The position numbers and the translations under genes are program-made. Below the pieces are notes generated by a model. It worked only from the letters and a program-made list of their open reading frames with translations. It did not search any database and was not told the origin of the DNA. Below are positions 1-10,027 of a DNA stretch of 64,000 nucleotides, piece after piece (the first letter of the stretch is position 1; every line of letters begins with the position of its first letter). Location: NCBI GenBank assembly GCA_019022495.1, contig JAFEKR010000005.1:930001-994000 (forward strand), read 5' to 3'. Source of the stretch: Epichloe hybrida. Its lineage: Eukaryota > Ascomycota > Sordariomycetes > Hypocreales > Clavicipitaceae.

Positions 1-1438
1 ACAGACGAATGTAGGGAGCAGCAGGACACGTATTGTATACAGGGAAGAATGAGAAGACAGGTCGGCAAGGAACCACAAAAGGCCTGGCACGTTCCGGAAC
101 TATTCTTTATCTGTTGCCGGAGCGGAGGGAAAGAAAATGAGGGCCCCCCCCGGGCGTATGTACATGGATACAGCAACAATTTGCTCAGGCAAAGTCCGTC
201 CGTCCCATGATGTGATTGCGCAGCGCCGGAGTCCAGAGCCTCGGATGGGGTTGTCATCGGCCCGACGCAACATGGGAAATCCACTCCGTCTGGCGATAAA
301 TGCACGGCATCGTGGAAAAGTCGGCCCACTTCCTTGTGTCCGTCGCCATAACGAATGGATTCCCCTGCTCGCCTGGCCCACCGGGGACAGATCGAGATTC
401 AGCGTCGTGAAAAAGTTTTTTTTTTTAAAAGGGTCTCCAGAGCGCCAATAAGCTTCTCGAGCGACGAATATGACGGCCGACAGACAACAACTTGGCGTGA
501 ACACAACGCGGGCTGCAACCCATAGTTTCTGAGATGTCGCGCGTCGCACTGCATGGCCCAGACGTCGGGCCGTCGTTGGCGCGCGCCATCGGTGCCATTG
601 ATGACTTGTCGCTTTGGAAAGTCCAGAGGGTTGGGGGAAAAAAAAATTGAATTGAATTGGTGAGCGTGAGCGGCGACGTCATGATTCCGATTTGCTGCTA
701 GCCCCGGCAATTGCTGGGTGGGGCCGACAGCACGGAGCCGGGGATCCTGGGATAAAAAAAAAAGGTCGAATGGTTTCTTTGCGGGCGTGCTCATGACTTG
801 CTGCATTGCTCCGTGCTCAGGGTTTGAAGTGATTCGATGGCGTTCCTCGTTCCTCGTCGATTTAAGCGGCTCGTTCTCGATGCAGATTAGGGGGCATGGA
901 TGGCGTCGGTCCTTTGTCGCCGTCACGTATGTACATGATAGCAATTCTCCGGAGCGGCGGCAAAAGACTTTAGCCTGCTCGAGGAACTTGGGGAACACCC
1001 CGAGAGCACTTCGCGGCCCGACCAACTCGATGCTGCATGGGGCGCACTTGAGGGTTTTTTTTTTCAGTCAAAGTTCAAGGTTCTTGCGGACATTTCCCTC
1101 CTACCTGGCTTGAGCGGGGCTTTCCCGACGGCGCTAGCCACCGTTGAGCATTATTTTAATTCTCTTCTTCTTCCGACGCATGCCGGGTCAATGGAGACGC
1201 TGAGGGTCTGATGCGGGGGAAAAAAAAAAGGTGGTTATCGGTATGGCGCGTTGCGAGATCGCCGCTAGACTACTTCGAACTTGCCTCATGTAATAGACTT
1301 GTTGCATCTTGAATTCGGATCCCGTGCAAGGGGTATACATATGGATGGGTTAGTAGCAGTAGCGTCTGACAAACAATGAGTGCTAAAGATAGATTGAATA
1401 ATATACTCTGGCAATCCAGGGGCATCGCTCTCTCAGCT
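1..1438. other. Left-edge stretch without a recognisable gene
   Basis: No open frame here reads like a protein I know; the overlapping frames on both strands are short, lack family motifs and cross homopolymer runs (poly-T near 417, poly-A near 641, 754 and 1211, poly-T near 1056). The 3' end of the Tm-1-like gene lies just downstream. It may hold UTRs or a non-coding RNA, but nothing in the sequence shows that. Confidence 0.5.
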
Positions 1439-2725
1439 TCACTGAGTTGATGACTGTCCGGACTCGTGCAGACCCATCAGCTTCGCCATGGCTTCAGCAA
1501 TCTTTACCGCGAAATCCCGGTCGTTGATGGATCCCTCGTCCTGCACGATACTGATTCCCGTCCCCTCCAAGCCCTCCATGATGGACTCGCGAAGCGCGGC
1601 ATCCGACTCTGCGTCGTGAAACGGCCCGCCCGGGACAGACAGCATGCTGGCGCCGCCCAACGGAAGCCACACCTGTACCCTGTCCGGTCTTGCAGCCTTT
1701 CTCAGTTTGTCGCAGATGAATCTGCCAATGTCCCGGCAATCCCGAGGCGAAGACCGAACCAAGGTCACGGCGGGATTGTGCTCAACCTGGGTCCTGTCCC
1801 TGTATCTCTCGGGGACCGACTCCTTGGCCCCAAAGTTGGCCATGTCCAACGCACCCGTGGACACAATGGTCGGTATGCCCGCCTCGACGGCGGCGTCGAG
1901 CCTCCCCCCGCCCGCCGACATGACGCCTCCCATGATGTGATCGCAAATCTCGGTCGTGGTGAGATCGATGACGGCGTCCACGTCCCCGCTCGCGACGAGG
2001 CGCTCCATGGCTCTGCCCCCGTGGCCGGTCGCGTGAAAGACGTACGTCTCCACGGGATATCTCGACTCGAGCGTTTTGCGAACGACGTCGACCCCGGGCG
2101 TCGTCACGCCAAACATGGTCAAGGCCACGCGCTTCTTGGCCTCTGCCCGCGGCGGCGGCGGCGGTGGCCGGAGCGAGGCCTGTCCCCGACGCCTCGCGTG
2201 CGACAGCGCGGCGGCGGCAATGGAAGCAGCGGCGTTGCTCAGGATGGCGCGAAGAAGGTGGTTCAGCCCGGCAATGTCCACGACCGAGTACATGAGGGCC
2301 ATGTCGCTCTCCCCGACGATGGGCCCCGTGTCGCCGCTCGCGACCGTCGACACCATCAGCTTGGGCACGCCGATGGGGAGACGGCGCATGACGCGCGACG
2401 ACAGCCATGTTCCCCCGGATCCGCCCGCCGAGACGATGGCGTCAATCTTGCCCCGGGCGTACATATCGAGCACGGCCTCGGCGGCGCACGCTCCCATGGC
2501 GTCGACGAAGGCGGCCCGCGAGAGCTTCGAGACGTCGAGCTCCGGCCGATACTGGGACACCATGTCCGATGCCCGAATGTCAATCTCCGAGCAGGGACTC
2601 GTCCGACGGCCGACGTCGATCAGGCAGGTGTTGACGTTGCCAAAGGCGGCTATTTCATGGCGGAGGAACGAGAGCTCCTCTAGCTTGGTGTCGCAAGTAC
2701 CGATGATGCCGACAGTCGCCGACAT
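1439..2725 (-). CDS. Tm-1-like N-terminal domain protein (UPF0261 family)
   Basis: Intronless gene for a 428-residue protein. The opening residues MSATVGIIGTCDTKLEEL and the run VSAGGSGGTWL near residue 100 are typical of the UPF0261/Tm-1-like ATP-binding family. In tomato the equivalent domain is the N-terminal half of Tm-1, which binds a tobamovirus replication protein; the ancestral function in fungi and bacteria is unknown. There is no signal peptide or membrane segment, so a cytosolic protein is expected. The partner domain of plant Tm-1 is encoded by the next gene, which diverges from this one across 330 bp. The ATG at 2725 is the first one and gives the conserved N-terminus at once. 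Third codon positions are strongly G/C, as expected of an expressed fungal gene. Family assignment is firm; biochemical role is not known. Confidence 0.88.
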   Translation of the reverse strand: MSATVGIIGTCDTKLEELSFLRHEIAAFGNVNTCLIDVGRRTSPCSEIDIRASDMVSQYRPELDVSKLSRAAFVDAMGACAAEAVLDMYARGKIDAIVSAGGSGGTWLSSRVMRRLPIGVPKLMVSTVASGDTGPIVGESDMALMYSVVDIAGLNHLLRAILSNAAASIAAAALSHARRRGQASLRPPPPPPRAEAKKRVALTMFGVTTPGVDVVRKTLESRYPVETYVFHATGHGGRAMERLVASGDVDAVIDLTTTEICDHIMGGVMSAGGGRLDAAVEAGIPTIVSTGALDMANFGAKESVPERYRDRTQVEHNPAVTLVRSSPRDCRDIGRFICDKLRKAARPDRVQVWLPLGGASMLSVPGGPFHDAESDAALRESIMEGLEGTGISIVQDEGSINDRDFAVKIAEAMAKLMGLHESGQSSTQ

Positions 2726-3055
2726 GATGCCCGCGCGCGCGCCAAGGGACAGATTTTGGGAGAAAATAAAAAAATAAAAAAGATGACTTTTTCCCCGGAT
2801 CAGCTTATCCGGAAGTCGTGGTCTCGTGGCTTTTCACATTCTGCTCCGCAATAACCGAAACTCGCGGAGTTACGTACGGATTACGGAGTGTACTCCGTTC
2901 CATATCAAGAAGGATCGAATGACGTCTGGTTCTTTCCCCGCACTTTTCCTCCACCGAAAAAAAAAAAGAGGAAAAAAAAACCTTGGAAAGAAGTTCATGA
3001 CAATCACTTCGTTCAGCACAGGAATTCATCCAGCACAGGAATTCATCCACCCATC
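2726..3055. promoter_or_regulatory. Shared divergent promoter of the Tm-1-like gene pair
   Basis: The 330-bp gap must contain the promoters of both genes. At 2884-2897 it holds an inverted repeat, CGGAGT-GT-ACTCCG, which can also be read as CGG-N8-CCG, the shape of a site for a Zn2Cys6 regulator. A/T-rich tracts lie near 2767-2780 and 2957-2981. Co-regulation is an inference from geometry and from the fact that the two domains are fused in plants. Confidence 0.5.
3014..3047 (+). repeat. 17-bp tandem duplication just before the start codon
   Basis: The unit CAGCACAGGAATTCATC occurs twice back to back and ends nine bases before the chosen ATG at 3056. It lies in the presumed 5' UTR. It does not affect the reading frame if the ATG at 3056 is used. 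Confidence 0.8.
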
Positions 3056-3904
3056 ATGCCCCCGCCAACGAGCCGAGACGAAATCCTCGCAAAGCTCAGA
3101 GCGCAGATGGCGCAGGGAAAGCCCATAGTCGGCGGCGGGGCAGGCATAGGCCTCTCGGCAAAATTCATCGAGCAGGGCGGCGGCGACCTGATCGTCGTCT
3201 ACAACAGCGGGCGGTTCAGGATGGCCGGCAGGGGCTCCCTGGCCGGGCTGATGCCGTACGGCAACGCAAACGACATGGTCATGGACATGGCGAGCGAGGT
3301 GCTCCCCGTCGTGGAGTCGACGCCCGTCATCGCGGGCGTCTGCGCCACGGATCCCTTCCGCAACATGTCGCTGTTCCTGCGACGGCTGCGCGAGACGGGC
3401 TTCGCCGGCGTGCAGAACTTCCCGACCGTCGGGCTCGTCGACGGCGACTTCCGCGCGGGCCTGGAGCAGACGGGCATGTCGTACGACGTCGAGGTCGACA
3501 TGATTGCGGAGGCCCACGACATGGGCATGCTCACGACTCCCTACGTCTTCAGCGTCGACGAGGGCGAGAGGATGACGCGGGCTGGCGCTGACGTGCTGGT
3601 CGCGCACATGGGGCTCACGACGGGCGGCTCGGTCGGGGCGTCGACGACGTCGGGGAAATCCCTCGACGACTGCGTGGCGCTGATCCAGGCCATTCGCGAT
3701 GCGGCCGTCGCCATCAATCCCGACGTCATCGTCCTCTGTCACGGGGGGCCGATTGCCAGTCCCGACGATGCGCAGCATGTGTTGAAGCGCACTGCTGGTG
3801 TTCACGGCTTCTACGGGGCGAGTTCGCTGGAGAGGCTGCCGGTCGAGACGGCCATCACGGATATCACGAGGAGCTTCAAGAGTCTGGAGACGAATGCCCG
3901 ATGA
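3056..3904 (+). CDS. TIM-barrel protein matching the C-terminal half of Tm-1 (phosphoenolpyruvate hydrolase-like family)
   Basis: Intronless, 282 residues from the ATG at 3056. The open frame extends upstream to an ATG at 2888, but that extension is a lysine-rich translation of a poly-A tract, so I reject it. The residues [17 protein letters not shown], then [18 protein letters not shown] and the block PYGNANDMV are characteristic of the TIM-barrel family that forms the C-terminal domain of plant Tm-1. The barrel is seen as alternating beta/alpha blocks ending in [13 protein letters not shown]. No targeting signal is visible. It faces the UPF0261 gene across a shared promoter, so the two products probably act together, as the fused plant protein implies. 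The reaction is not established for the fungal proteins. Confidence 0.85.
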   Translation: MPPPTSRDEILAKLRAQMAQGKPIVGGGAGIGLSAKFIEQGGGDLIVVYNSGRFRMAGRGSLAGLMPYGNANDMVMDMASEVLPVVESTPVIAGVCATDPFRNMSLFLRRLRETGFAGVQNFPTVGLVDGDFRAGLEQTGMSYDVEVDMIAEAHDMGMLTTPYVFSVDEGERMTRAGADVLVAHMGLTTGGSVGASTTSGKSLDDCVALIQAIRDAAVAINPDVIVLCHGGPIASPDDAQHVLKRTAGVHGFYGASSLERLPVETAITDITRSFKSLETNAR

Positions 3905-4024
3905 GCGACGGAGCGACTTGTGGAGATGGGGGGGCATGTTTTTTTTTGACTTGAAACTTGGATCATGGTGTGTGTTGTAAATAATAACTGGTCTGTTTAA
4001 TCACGGCATGCAGCATGGCAGCTC

Positions 4025-5232
4025 CTAATTCCGCCCAGCAGAAAACTGCAACCTTTCGTTCCCAACCACTCCGTTCTTCACGTTGCCGATGCCGTTGACC
4101 TCGCCGCTACCGCCGGGAAGCACGACGTTCTCAAAGTTGCTCGACATGAGCTGCACGCCGCTCACAAAGTCTTTCCCATCAAAGGCGCAGTGCCCGCCGT
4201 TTGGTGAATTGTCCACCGTCTGGAGGGCATTGATCTGCTGGTCGTTGAGCCCGGCATTGGACGCCGCCTTCTCGTAGGCCCTCACGGCCTGGGGGATGGA
4301 CTTCTGGAGAGACTGGAGCTCCCCGGTGGTGGACTGGAAGTGAATCCTCGTGCCGGCCATGGCGGCCGCGGCCTGCGGCGTGAAGTCGACCTGGGGGGCC
4401 ATCGCTCCGCAGTTGAGCAGGACGCCCGAGTTCGGGAAGTCGCCCATGTGGGCTGGCATGAAGAAGCCCGCCAGGGTGAGGGCGCCGCCGCTGACGCCGG
4501 TGAAGAAGACGTCGGACTGGTTGAACGAGACGACCTTGGGCAGTTCCTGCTTGACCAGGTCGGCGACGGCCTGCGAGTGGGCGGCGCCGTCGGGCCGCTG
4601 CTGGCCGTTCCGGTCGGCACCGCCCCATTTGAGGTTCCGGTCCGGGGCGAGGACGGCGACGCCCATGAGGTTGGCGTTGACGCCCTGGTTGGGGAAGTCG
4701 AAGAAGGACTGGCCCCCGTCGCCGTGGAGAAGCACGTTCATGCCCATGGTGCCGGCCGTGTTGGCCGCCGCGGAGCCGCCCTGGACTCCCGAGGCAGCGG
4801 TGAATTGCTCGGCGGGCGCGCTCACTCTGTATCGGATCTCGAGGCCACTGGTTGGGAATCGTGTCAGTTGTTTGAAGCGTGCTGGGCTGTTCCGTGCGGA
4901 GCAGGTCGTGCCCGAGGTTGTGCCCGAGAAACTCACTTGATTCGCACCGTCTGGTCAAGCATTGTTGATCCATCTTTGGCAGTGGAAACACCGCCTGGTT
5001 TCTGTGCTGCCTTTTGCTGTGGTGTCTGCCTATTGCCGCCACCGCGGTTTCCCCCCTGGTTGCCGCCTCGGTTGCCGCCTCGATTTCCGCCTTGATTCCC
5101 GCCGCGGTTGCCGCCTCTGTTGCCGCCTCTGTTGTTGTTGTTGTTGTTGTTCTGCTGTGCAGCGCACAACGATAGCCACAACGTCAGGAGAACAAGTAGC
5201 CCGGACGGGGTGAGGCCGATGAGCTTCGCCAT
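4025..5232 (-). CDS. Secreted alpha/beta-hydrolase with N-terminal Asn/RGGN-repeat region
   Basis: Two exons, 4937-5232 and 4025-4847 (minus), split by an 89-bp intron with donor GTGAGT and acceptor CCAG; the join keeps frame and gives 372 residues. Residues 1-25 are a signal peptide ending LSLCAAQ. Residues 27-68 are low complexity: a run of Asn, then repeats of RGGN/QGGN. The catalytic region has HGDGG (140-144) and the nucleophile motif GVSGG (216-220, Ser218), with a candidate catalytic His in NGGHCAF near the C-terminus. This resembles secreted fungal esterases of the PHB-depolymerase/feruloyl-esterase fold, which are often mislabelled cyclin-like F-box protein in fungal annotations. Substrate cannot be read from sequence. 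The repeat region may bind RNA or wall polymers, or may be a flexible stalk. Confidence 0.82.
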
Positions 5233-5259
5233 TTCGCTGGTGCAGGATTTCTCGTGGTG

Positions 5260-5341
5260 CGGACGAAAAACAGTCGGATTGATACAGAGGGGGACGTGAA
5301 CGGACGAAAAACAGTCGAATTGATACAGAGGGGGACGTGAA
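5260..5341 (-). repeat. 41-bp tandem duplication upstream of the secreted hydrolase
   Basis: Two adjacent 41-bp copies (5260-5300 and 5301-5341) differ at one base. They begin CGGACGAAAAACAGTCG and end GGGGGACGTGAA. They sit 28 bp upstream of the start codon, in the 5' UTR or core promoter. Confidence 0.85.
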
Positions 5342-7236
5342 TAGGAGAGAATTGGAAAACGGTCAAGCCGATTGAGAAGAAAAGAATAACGTACGTGACG
5401 GAGAATTAAAGGACGAGAAATGAGATGAAGAAGACGGAGAAGAAATACAAGACGCCCTGTGCGTTTTAAGTCATCATCCGTCTTGAGCCATGCTCACCCC
5501 CACGCACGTTTCAGACTCGTAGCATCGTCTGGTCGTCCACCAAGTTTGCCAGTCATCGTGGGTTTCAGACCGAGTTTCGCCGTCAGGCCGACTGTCCTAA
5601 TGCGGACTGGGCGCGCCGCAGAGCGACAAGTTCGGAGTGAACCGTGATGCATCGCAGCGTTAGCCAGTTGAGCGATCGGTGATTTCAGTTGCGCGGCTTG
5701 ACGATGACCACATGCCGCCGAGTTGGTCCGCATGGGGTGAGGGCTCAGATTTATCGACCAGGTGGCGAAGATGGAGTCTGCCACTGAAGAACGATGTCGG
5801 ACTAGTGCCTGGCAATCATCGGTCCATCGCAAACACGTACGCGTACGGGAGTTGCAAGACCAGTTCACTACACCTAATTTATTATAATACGTGGTAGCAA
5901 TTGCTCTTCGATCGTTGCAAACCCCTAGCGCCTTTGCTGCTAATAAAAACCACCGAACCGACTGATAGTCAACCAATCCACGGAGCCCGTCAAAGCTATC
6001 CCTTTCACTAGGGCCGATAGCTTCCCCCTAGCATCGCGCCTATCGTCAGATCCGTTGACTTCGACTCGACCGTCAATCTGATAGCTCCTCTAGGCATCGC
6101 TTCCATTGTCAGATTTTTCCGATTTTTCCCATCTTTGAAGACCTTCAACCATTGATTCGTCAACCTTCGATCTGTTGATTTAAAGACCCTCGGCTTCTTC
6201 AACCTTTGATTCAATTCGATCGCTGGTCTCCCTAGGCAGCTTCCTTACGAACCCGATAAAGCTTGCTATAAAGCTTCCTTTGCACTAGCTAGATCAGTGC
6301 GAGCAACAGCGAATACAGCGGCTTTGTAAGCAAGATCACCGGTGCTAAACCTGTGTCATCTATAGGAAGAGTCTTCCCCTTGGGGAACTAGGTCTTTGAA
6401 CATCTTAAGGACCTATGCCTAGCTAGTTGGCAATTTTAACGAATTTCACAGCAGCTAGATTAGCAAATTCCAATGGCAACAAGACCAACATCAACGGGAT
6501 CTTCAGGACCAAAGGGCCCGATATCAATGGCTGCAGCAGCAGATACAGGACCTCTAACAGAAGCTAGCTATAGAAAAGGATGACTTCCAATAGCTTGAAG
6601 ACCTTGTCAAGGAATGTCAGGACCTAGAAGATGTGCTAGTTTGTCGGGCGACAACGACGGATTTGACGATGATGATAATGCTAACGATAGTGACGAAAAT
6701 GACGAGAATGACGATTTCAACGATATCAGCAATTGAACCTAGATATCGGGATCTAGGTATGCGATATTTGCGATCCATCGCGAGCATCCAAGCTGCCGAG
6801 GTCTCTTTTCAATTTGAGTCATCTTTTCAAGGTAAACACCAACACATTATAAACACATGAACAATCCAAGCCAAAGGCCACAAAGGGAGAGTTGATTTTC
6901 TATGTAAAAAGGGGAGCATCTAGGGTTTTTATCTAAGAGGTCGTGTAACGAGGGAGGCTAGGCCACATGACTAGGGATCCGATGTGGCCGAGGTCTAGGG
7001 GGCTAGAGGTCTTGTGAGATGTCTCTAGGGATCACATTCCTAGCCACACACTAGGTAAGCCATTAGACCAAAGGATCCATCAATGTTAGCTGTCGCTGCA
7101 TTGCAAAGTCTTTAAAGAGCGTGATGACCTTCAAAGGCAGCTAGCTTGTCAGCAAATTCGCCAGCCTAACCGAAATCCAAGTCCTTTGCAAAGCTCTTTG
7201 CCTAACCCTCCGGTCCCTTGCAAATTCGTCAGCAGC
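5342..7236. other. Gene-free stretch with degraded repeat DNA
   Basis: No supported gene. From about 5980 the sequence becomes rich in CTAG, GCTAGC and TAGCT words and in short direct repeats such as variants of CTTGCAAATTCGTCAGC near 7150 and 7218, with a relative near 10230. This composition suggests old, mutated transposable-element DNA next to the FunK1 gene. I could not assign it to a family. Confidence 0.5.
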
Positions 7237-9669
7237 TCATTCAACAACAGCCTTGGCCTGAGCAATGGCTTTCTTGAATGCCCTGAGCATCGGCTCATAT
7301 AGCATGTCGGAGTCTTTCGGCGTCCCGACGAAGAATTCGTCCTCGCATAGAAACAAAATATCTCGCAACTCCCAGCAAAGTGGCTTGACGCAGTCGAATT
7401 CCGGTGGAAACTCTTTCAAGATGAGCCTGAATCCGAGATGCTCCGTTTTTGTCATGTGGCTAACCTTCGCGTGTGCAATTTCCTGATAGTCTCCAGTATA
7501 CCAGTTTAAAAGCATGCTTTTCCTAGGCTGCTTCCCTGGCTCTCTTGACAATTTCCAGGCCCGGCGCGCACAGAGCCATATGAGGACGTAAAAAATTGCC
7601 TCAAGGTCGTGTCGATACGTGTGGGAGTATCCAAGCAGTACCTCGATCGCCATGAACTCCATCGTGCCAGTCCGGTGTCGGGCCCCACTAGGGCCTGTCC
7701 CTTCCTCCTTTGCTAGATCTAAATCAATGAGCATCCCGCTAAACCCATCAGCTTTAGCTGGATCTGTAATAATGATGTTATTTTCTGATATATCTCTGTG
7801 TAGGATCTTGCCTTTGGACAAAAGTGATTGATGGGCCTTGATAGCATCGTGAAGGCACTCGAGCATCTTGACTACAGACTCAAACTGGCTGATAGATCGT
7901 CCTGCTGGAGAAATAGCCAGAATACGGAAGATGCGGTTGGCATAAGGAGTCTGGTCATGCTGCACGAGGCTTGTACCATTTGGTTCTTGAACGGAGTAAG
8001 TGACCACATCCTCGCTGCGATCCGCCCCGGGAAACGGACTGTCCGATCGACTTCTCTTGGACGTGGAGCTTTCCCCACCAACAGATTTTCTCTTCCTGAC
8101 TGTGTTGCTGGTAACGCTGAGGCCAGATAATTTGTCAAGGGAGTGACTGCTATGTGGCTGTGACAGTGATAAGGAAGTATTGGTGATGCCAGATCCGCCA
8201 CGAAACTTATGGGGAGCCGCAAAATTAAGGCCATCACGCAGACTGCTTATGCTGCTCACTTCATCCATATAACCAACCACTTTCGCGAGTCCCTTTACGC
8301 CACGTTCGACGGCCTTGTTAAGAAGTGTTGATTCAGGCGGCCGCATGTTAGAAGGCCAGGAGAACTTAATAACCGTGTTAAACTCAGTAGTGCCCACGGC
8401 CTTGGCAAGGAAACAAGACGTGCCGCGACAGACGATTGCTCGCTGCAAAGCGATAGGATCGGGATCGAGTTCAAACCTCCGTTTCTTCTCTCGTTCAACT
8501 GTGGGCATGGAGATGAAAAGTGCGCCATTTTTTTCTTGAGTGACGGATTCTAAGCCTAGCTCGTCGTCTCTCATCATCAAATACCCACACATGACCTGGA
8601 TGAACTTCTCAGGCTCCTTATGAATGTCGAACGTGGCACCACTATATGGCCCTGAACGATCAAAGATCCACGTTTCCATCTCGGTTCCAGTTAGGGTAAA
8701 GGCGTGTACGAATAGGCGTCTAGGCTGATGTGCGAACACGTTTCGCACGGCACTGCCAACCTGGAGCCACAGGGCTTTGTCTTTCTTATCAGACCTTTTT
8801 AGCTCGCCGACGACTAAAACATCTTTCCAGTCGTGCCGCTCGTCGGCTGCCTCGCCCTTTTTAAACTTCACGAGCAGGTCCAGCTGCCGTTGTGCATTGA
8901 TCCCGACCTTTTTATCTTGGCTGCTTCTGCAATAGGCAGCCCGCTCGCTTGCTAGTAGCTCTTGCTGCAAGTTAAGCCACCAGCCGCACACCTCATCCTC
9001 AGTGGCCGTGTCGGGCAGGTGCATCCAGCTCTTATTAGTCTCACTATAGTGACTTCTAGCTCTCTGCCAGATTTGTTTAGCTCGCCGACTCCATTTATTA
9101 TCCTCGAAATATTTCTTGTGAAACCCTTCAACCGCGCGGTGCGTGCAGTGGCGAATCTCTTCAAACACGCGATGTTCAATCGCCCGTCGTGTTTGTTCCG
9201 AGCCTTGTTGCGAAGCGGATGAATGGGTAATGGGGGTTTCGAACGAGGGGAGGCTTGGTGGCGGTGTGCAGTGCGAGACTGCTTGGACAAGAATGATGAC
9301 GGATCCCCAGATTTCGACATCGGATGCCTTCTGAACGACTAGCTCTGATAGTGGGCGGCAATGTTCATATAAAATCTCGCCTTTCTGGAGCCGTGTTAGG
9401 ACGAACAAGAGGTCGGACGCTAGAAGTTCCCTGCCAGTCCTTGAATCAAGAGATAAAGACACTTCTGATGCAGATAAAGACTTGAGTAGTTTGGCTATTG
9501 CCGCCACGAACAGGCGTGGTCGGGCTGGTACATCTGCGCTATCATCTGAATGGGAAGCGTCTACCTCGCGTAATACCTCACGTATGGCATCAAGTGAGTC
9601 GCCGAGAGGATTTTGTTCGATGATGTCGCACTCGTGCTGCGTAAGGTGAGCCATGATGCGGGCTGCCAT
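7237..9669 (-). CDS. FunK1-type fungal protein kinase-like protein
   Basis: Single open frame, 810 residues from the ATG at 9669. The frame runs further upstream to a non-ATG codon at 9810, so a 5' exon or truncation is possible. The C-terminal third carries the kinase core in FunK1 form: GKILHRDISENNI (HRD near residue 624), then LIDLDLA as the metal-binding DFG equivalent (near 649), then GTMEFMAIEVL as the activation-segment end. The middle has YLMMRDDELGLES, a FunK1 hallmark, and a serine/arginine-rich linker near residues 520-560. These kinases are expanded in many mushrooms and some ascomycetes; their targets are unknown. The flanks are repeat-rich, a second degraded copy lies at 21.7-23.1 kb, and the 5' end overlaps a duplicated segment, so this is a mobile or amplifying family locally. 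Confidence 0.82.
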   Translation of the reverse strand: MAARIMAHLTQHECDIIEQNPLGDSLDAIREVLREVDASHSDDSADVPARPRLFVAAIAKLLKSLSASEVSLSLDSRTGRELLASDLLFVLTRLQKGEILYEHCRPLSELVVQKASDVEIWGSVIILVQAVSHCTPPPSLPSFETPITHSSASQQGSEQTRRAIEHRVFEEIRHCTHRAVEGFHKKYFEDNKWSRRAKQIWQRARSHYSETNKSWMHLPDTATEDEVCGWWLNLQQELLASERAAYCRSSQDKKVGINAQRQLDLLVKFKKGEAADERHDWKDVLVVGELKRSDKKDKALWLQVGSAVRNVFAHQPRRLFVHAFTLTGTEMETWIFDRSGPYSGATFDIHKEPEKFIQVMCGYLMMRDDELGLESVTQEKNGALFISMPTVEREKKRRFELDPDPIALQRAIVCRGTSCFLAKAVGTTEFNTVIKFSWPSNMRPPESTLLNKAVERGVKGLAKVVGYMDEVSSISSLRDGLNFAAPHKFRGGSGITNTSLSLSQPHSSHSLDKLSGLSVTSNTVRKRKSVGGESSTSKRSRSDSPFPGADRSEDVVTYSVQEPNGTSLVQHDQTPYANRIFRILAISPAGRSISQFESVVKMLECLHDAIKAHQSLLSKGKILHRDISENNIIITDPAKADGFSGMLIDLDLAKEEGTGPSGARHRTGTMEFMAIEVLLGYSHTYRHDLEAIFYVLIWLCARRAWKLSREPGKQPRKSMLLNWYTGDYQEIAHAKVSHMTKTEHLGFRLILKEFPPEFDCVKPLCWELRDILFLCEDEFFVGTPKDSDMLYEPMLRAFKKAIAQAKAVVE

Positions 9670-10027
9670 GAAAGCAACTTGGAGTTCTAAAGTCTGAAGT
9701 TTAGGGATGATCCAGTTACTTTGCTCTCGCGGGGGAGGTCCCCCTTTATCGGGCAAGTCGTCCGGCGCTGCTTGTTTCGGGCAACACCACCTGGTACAGG
9801 GAACGCCCAACGGGCCAATCCTGTGGCGAGCCTCGCGCTAAGGGGTGGGCGAGGCCTATCGACTAAACGCGTGTGACTGGTATCCCCGGGCGGTTATCAC
9901 GGAAGGGAGCGGAAGGGAGCTATGCGTAGTGCGTAAGGTGAGCCATGATGCGGGCTACCGGAAAAGATGCTGAGTATATGAGGACATTGAAGTCTAAACT
10001 TCAGACCAATATCGACTGAACGCGTGT
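9638..10027. repeat. Imperfect duplication across the 5' end of the FunK1 gene
   Basis: A 27-bp word beginning TGCGTAAGGTGAGCCATG occurs at 9638-9664 (inside the gene) and identically at 9930-9956. A second anchor, TATCGACT(A/G)AACGCGTGT, occurs at 9857-9874 and again at 10010-10027, keeping order. Between them is a 10-bp tandem (GGAAGGGAGC twice, 9901-9920). The block looks like a segmental duplication with internal deletion. Confidence 0.75.

Noticed and set aside
399..1025. 208-codon minus-strand frame at the left edge
   Set aside because: No recognisable domain, crosses homopolymer tracts, and codon use is unlike the real genes.
2888..3055. N-terminal extension of the TIM-barrel protein
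   Set aside because: It translates a poly-A tract and a duplicated leader; the conserved domain begins after the ATG at 3056.
9670..9810. 47-residue N-terminal extension of the FunK1 protein
   Set aside because: It starts at TTG, not ATG; kept only as a possible unannotated exon.
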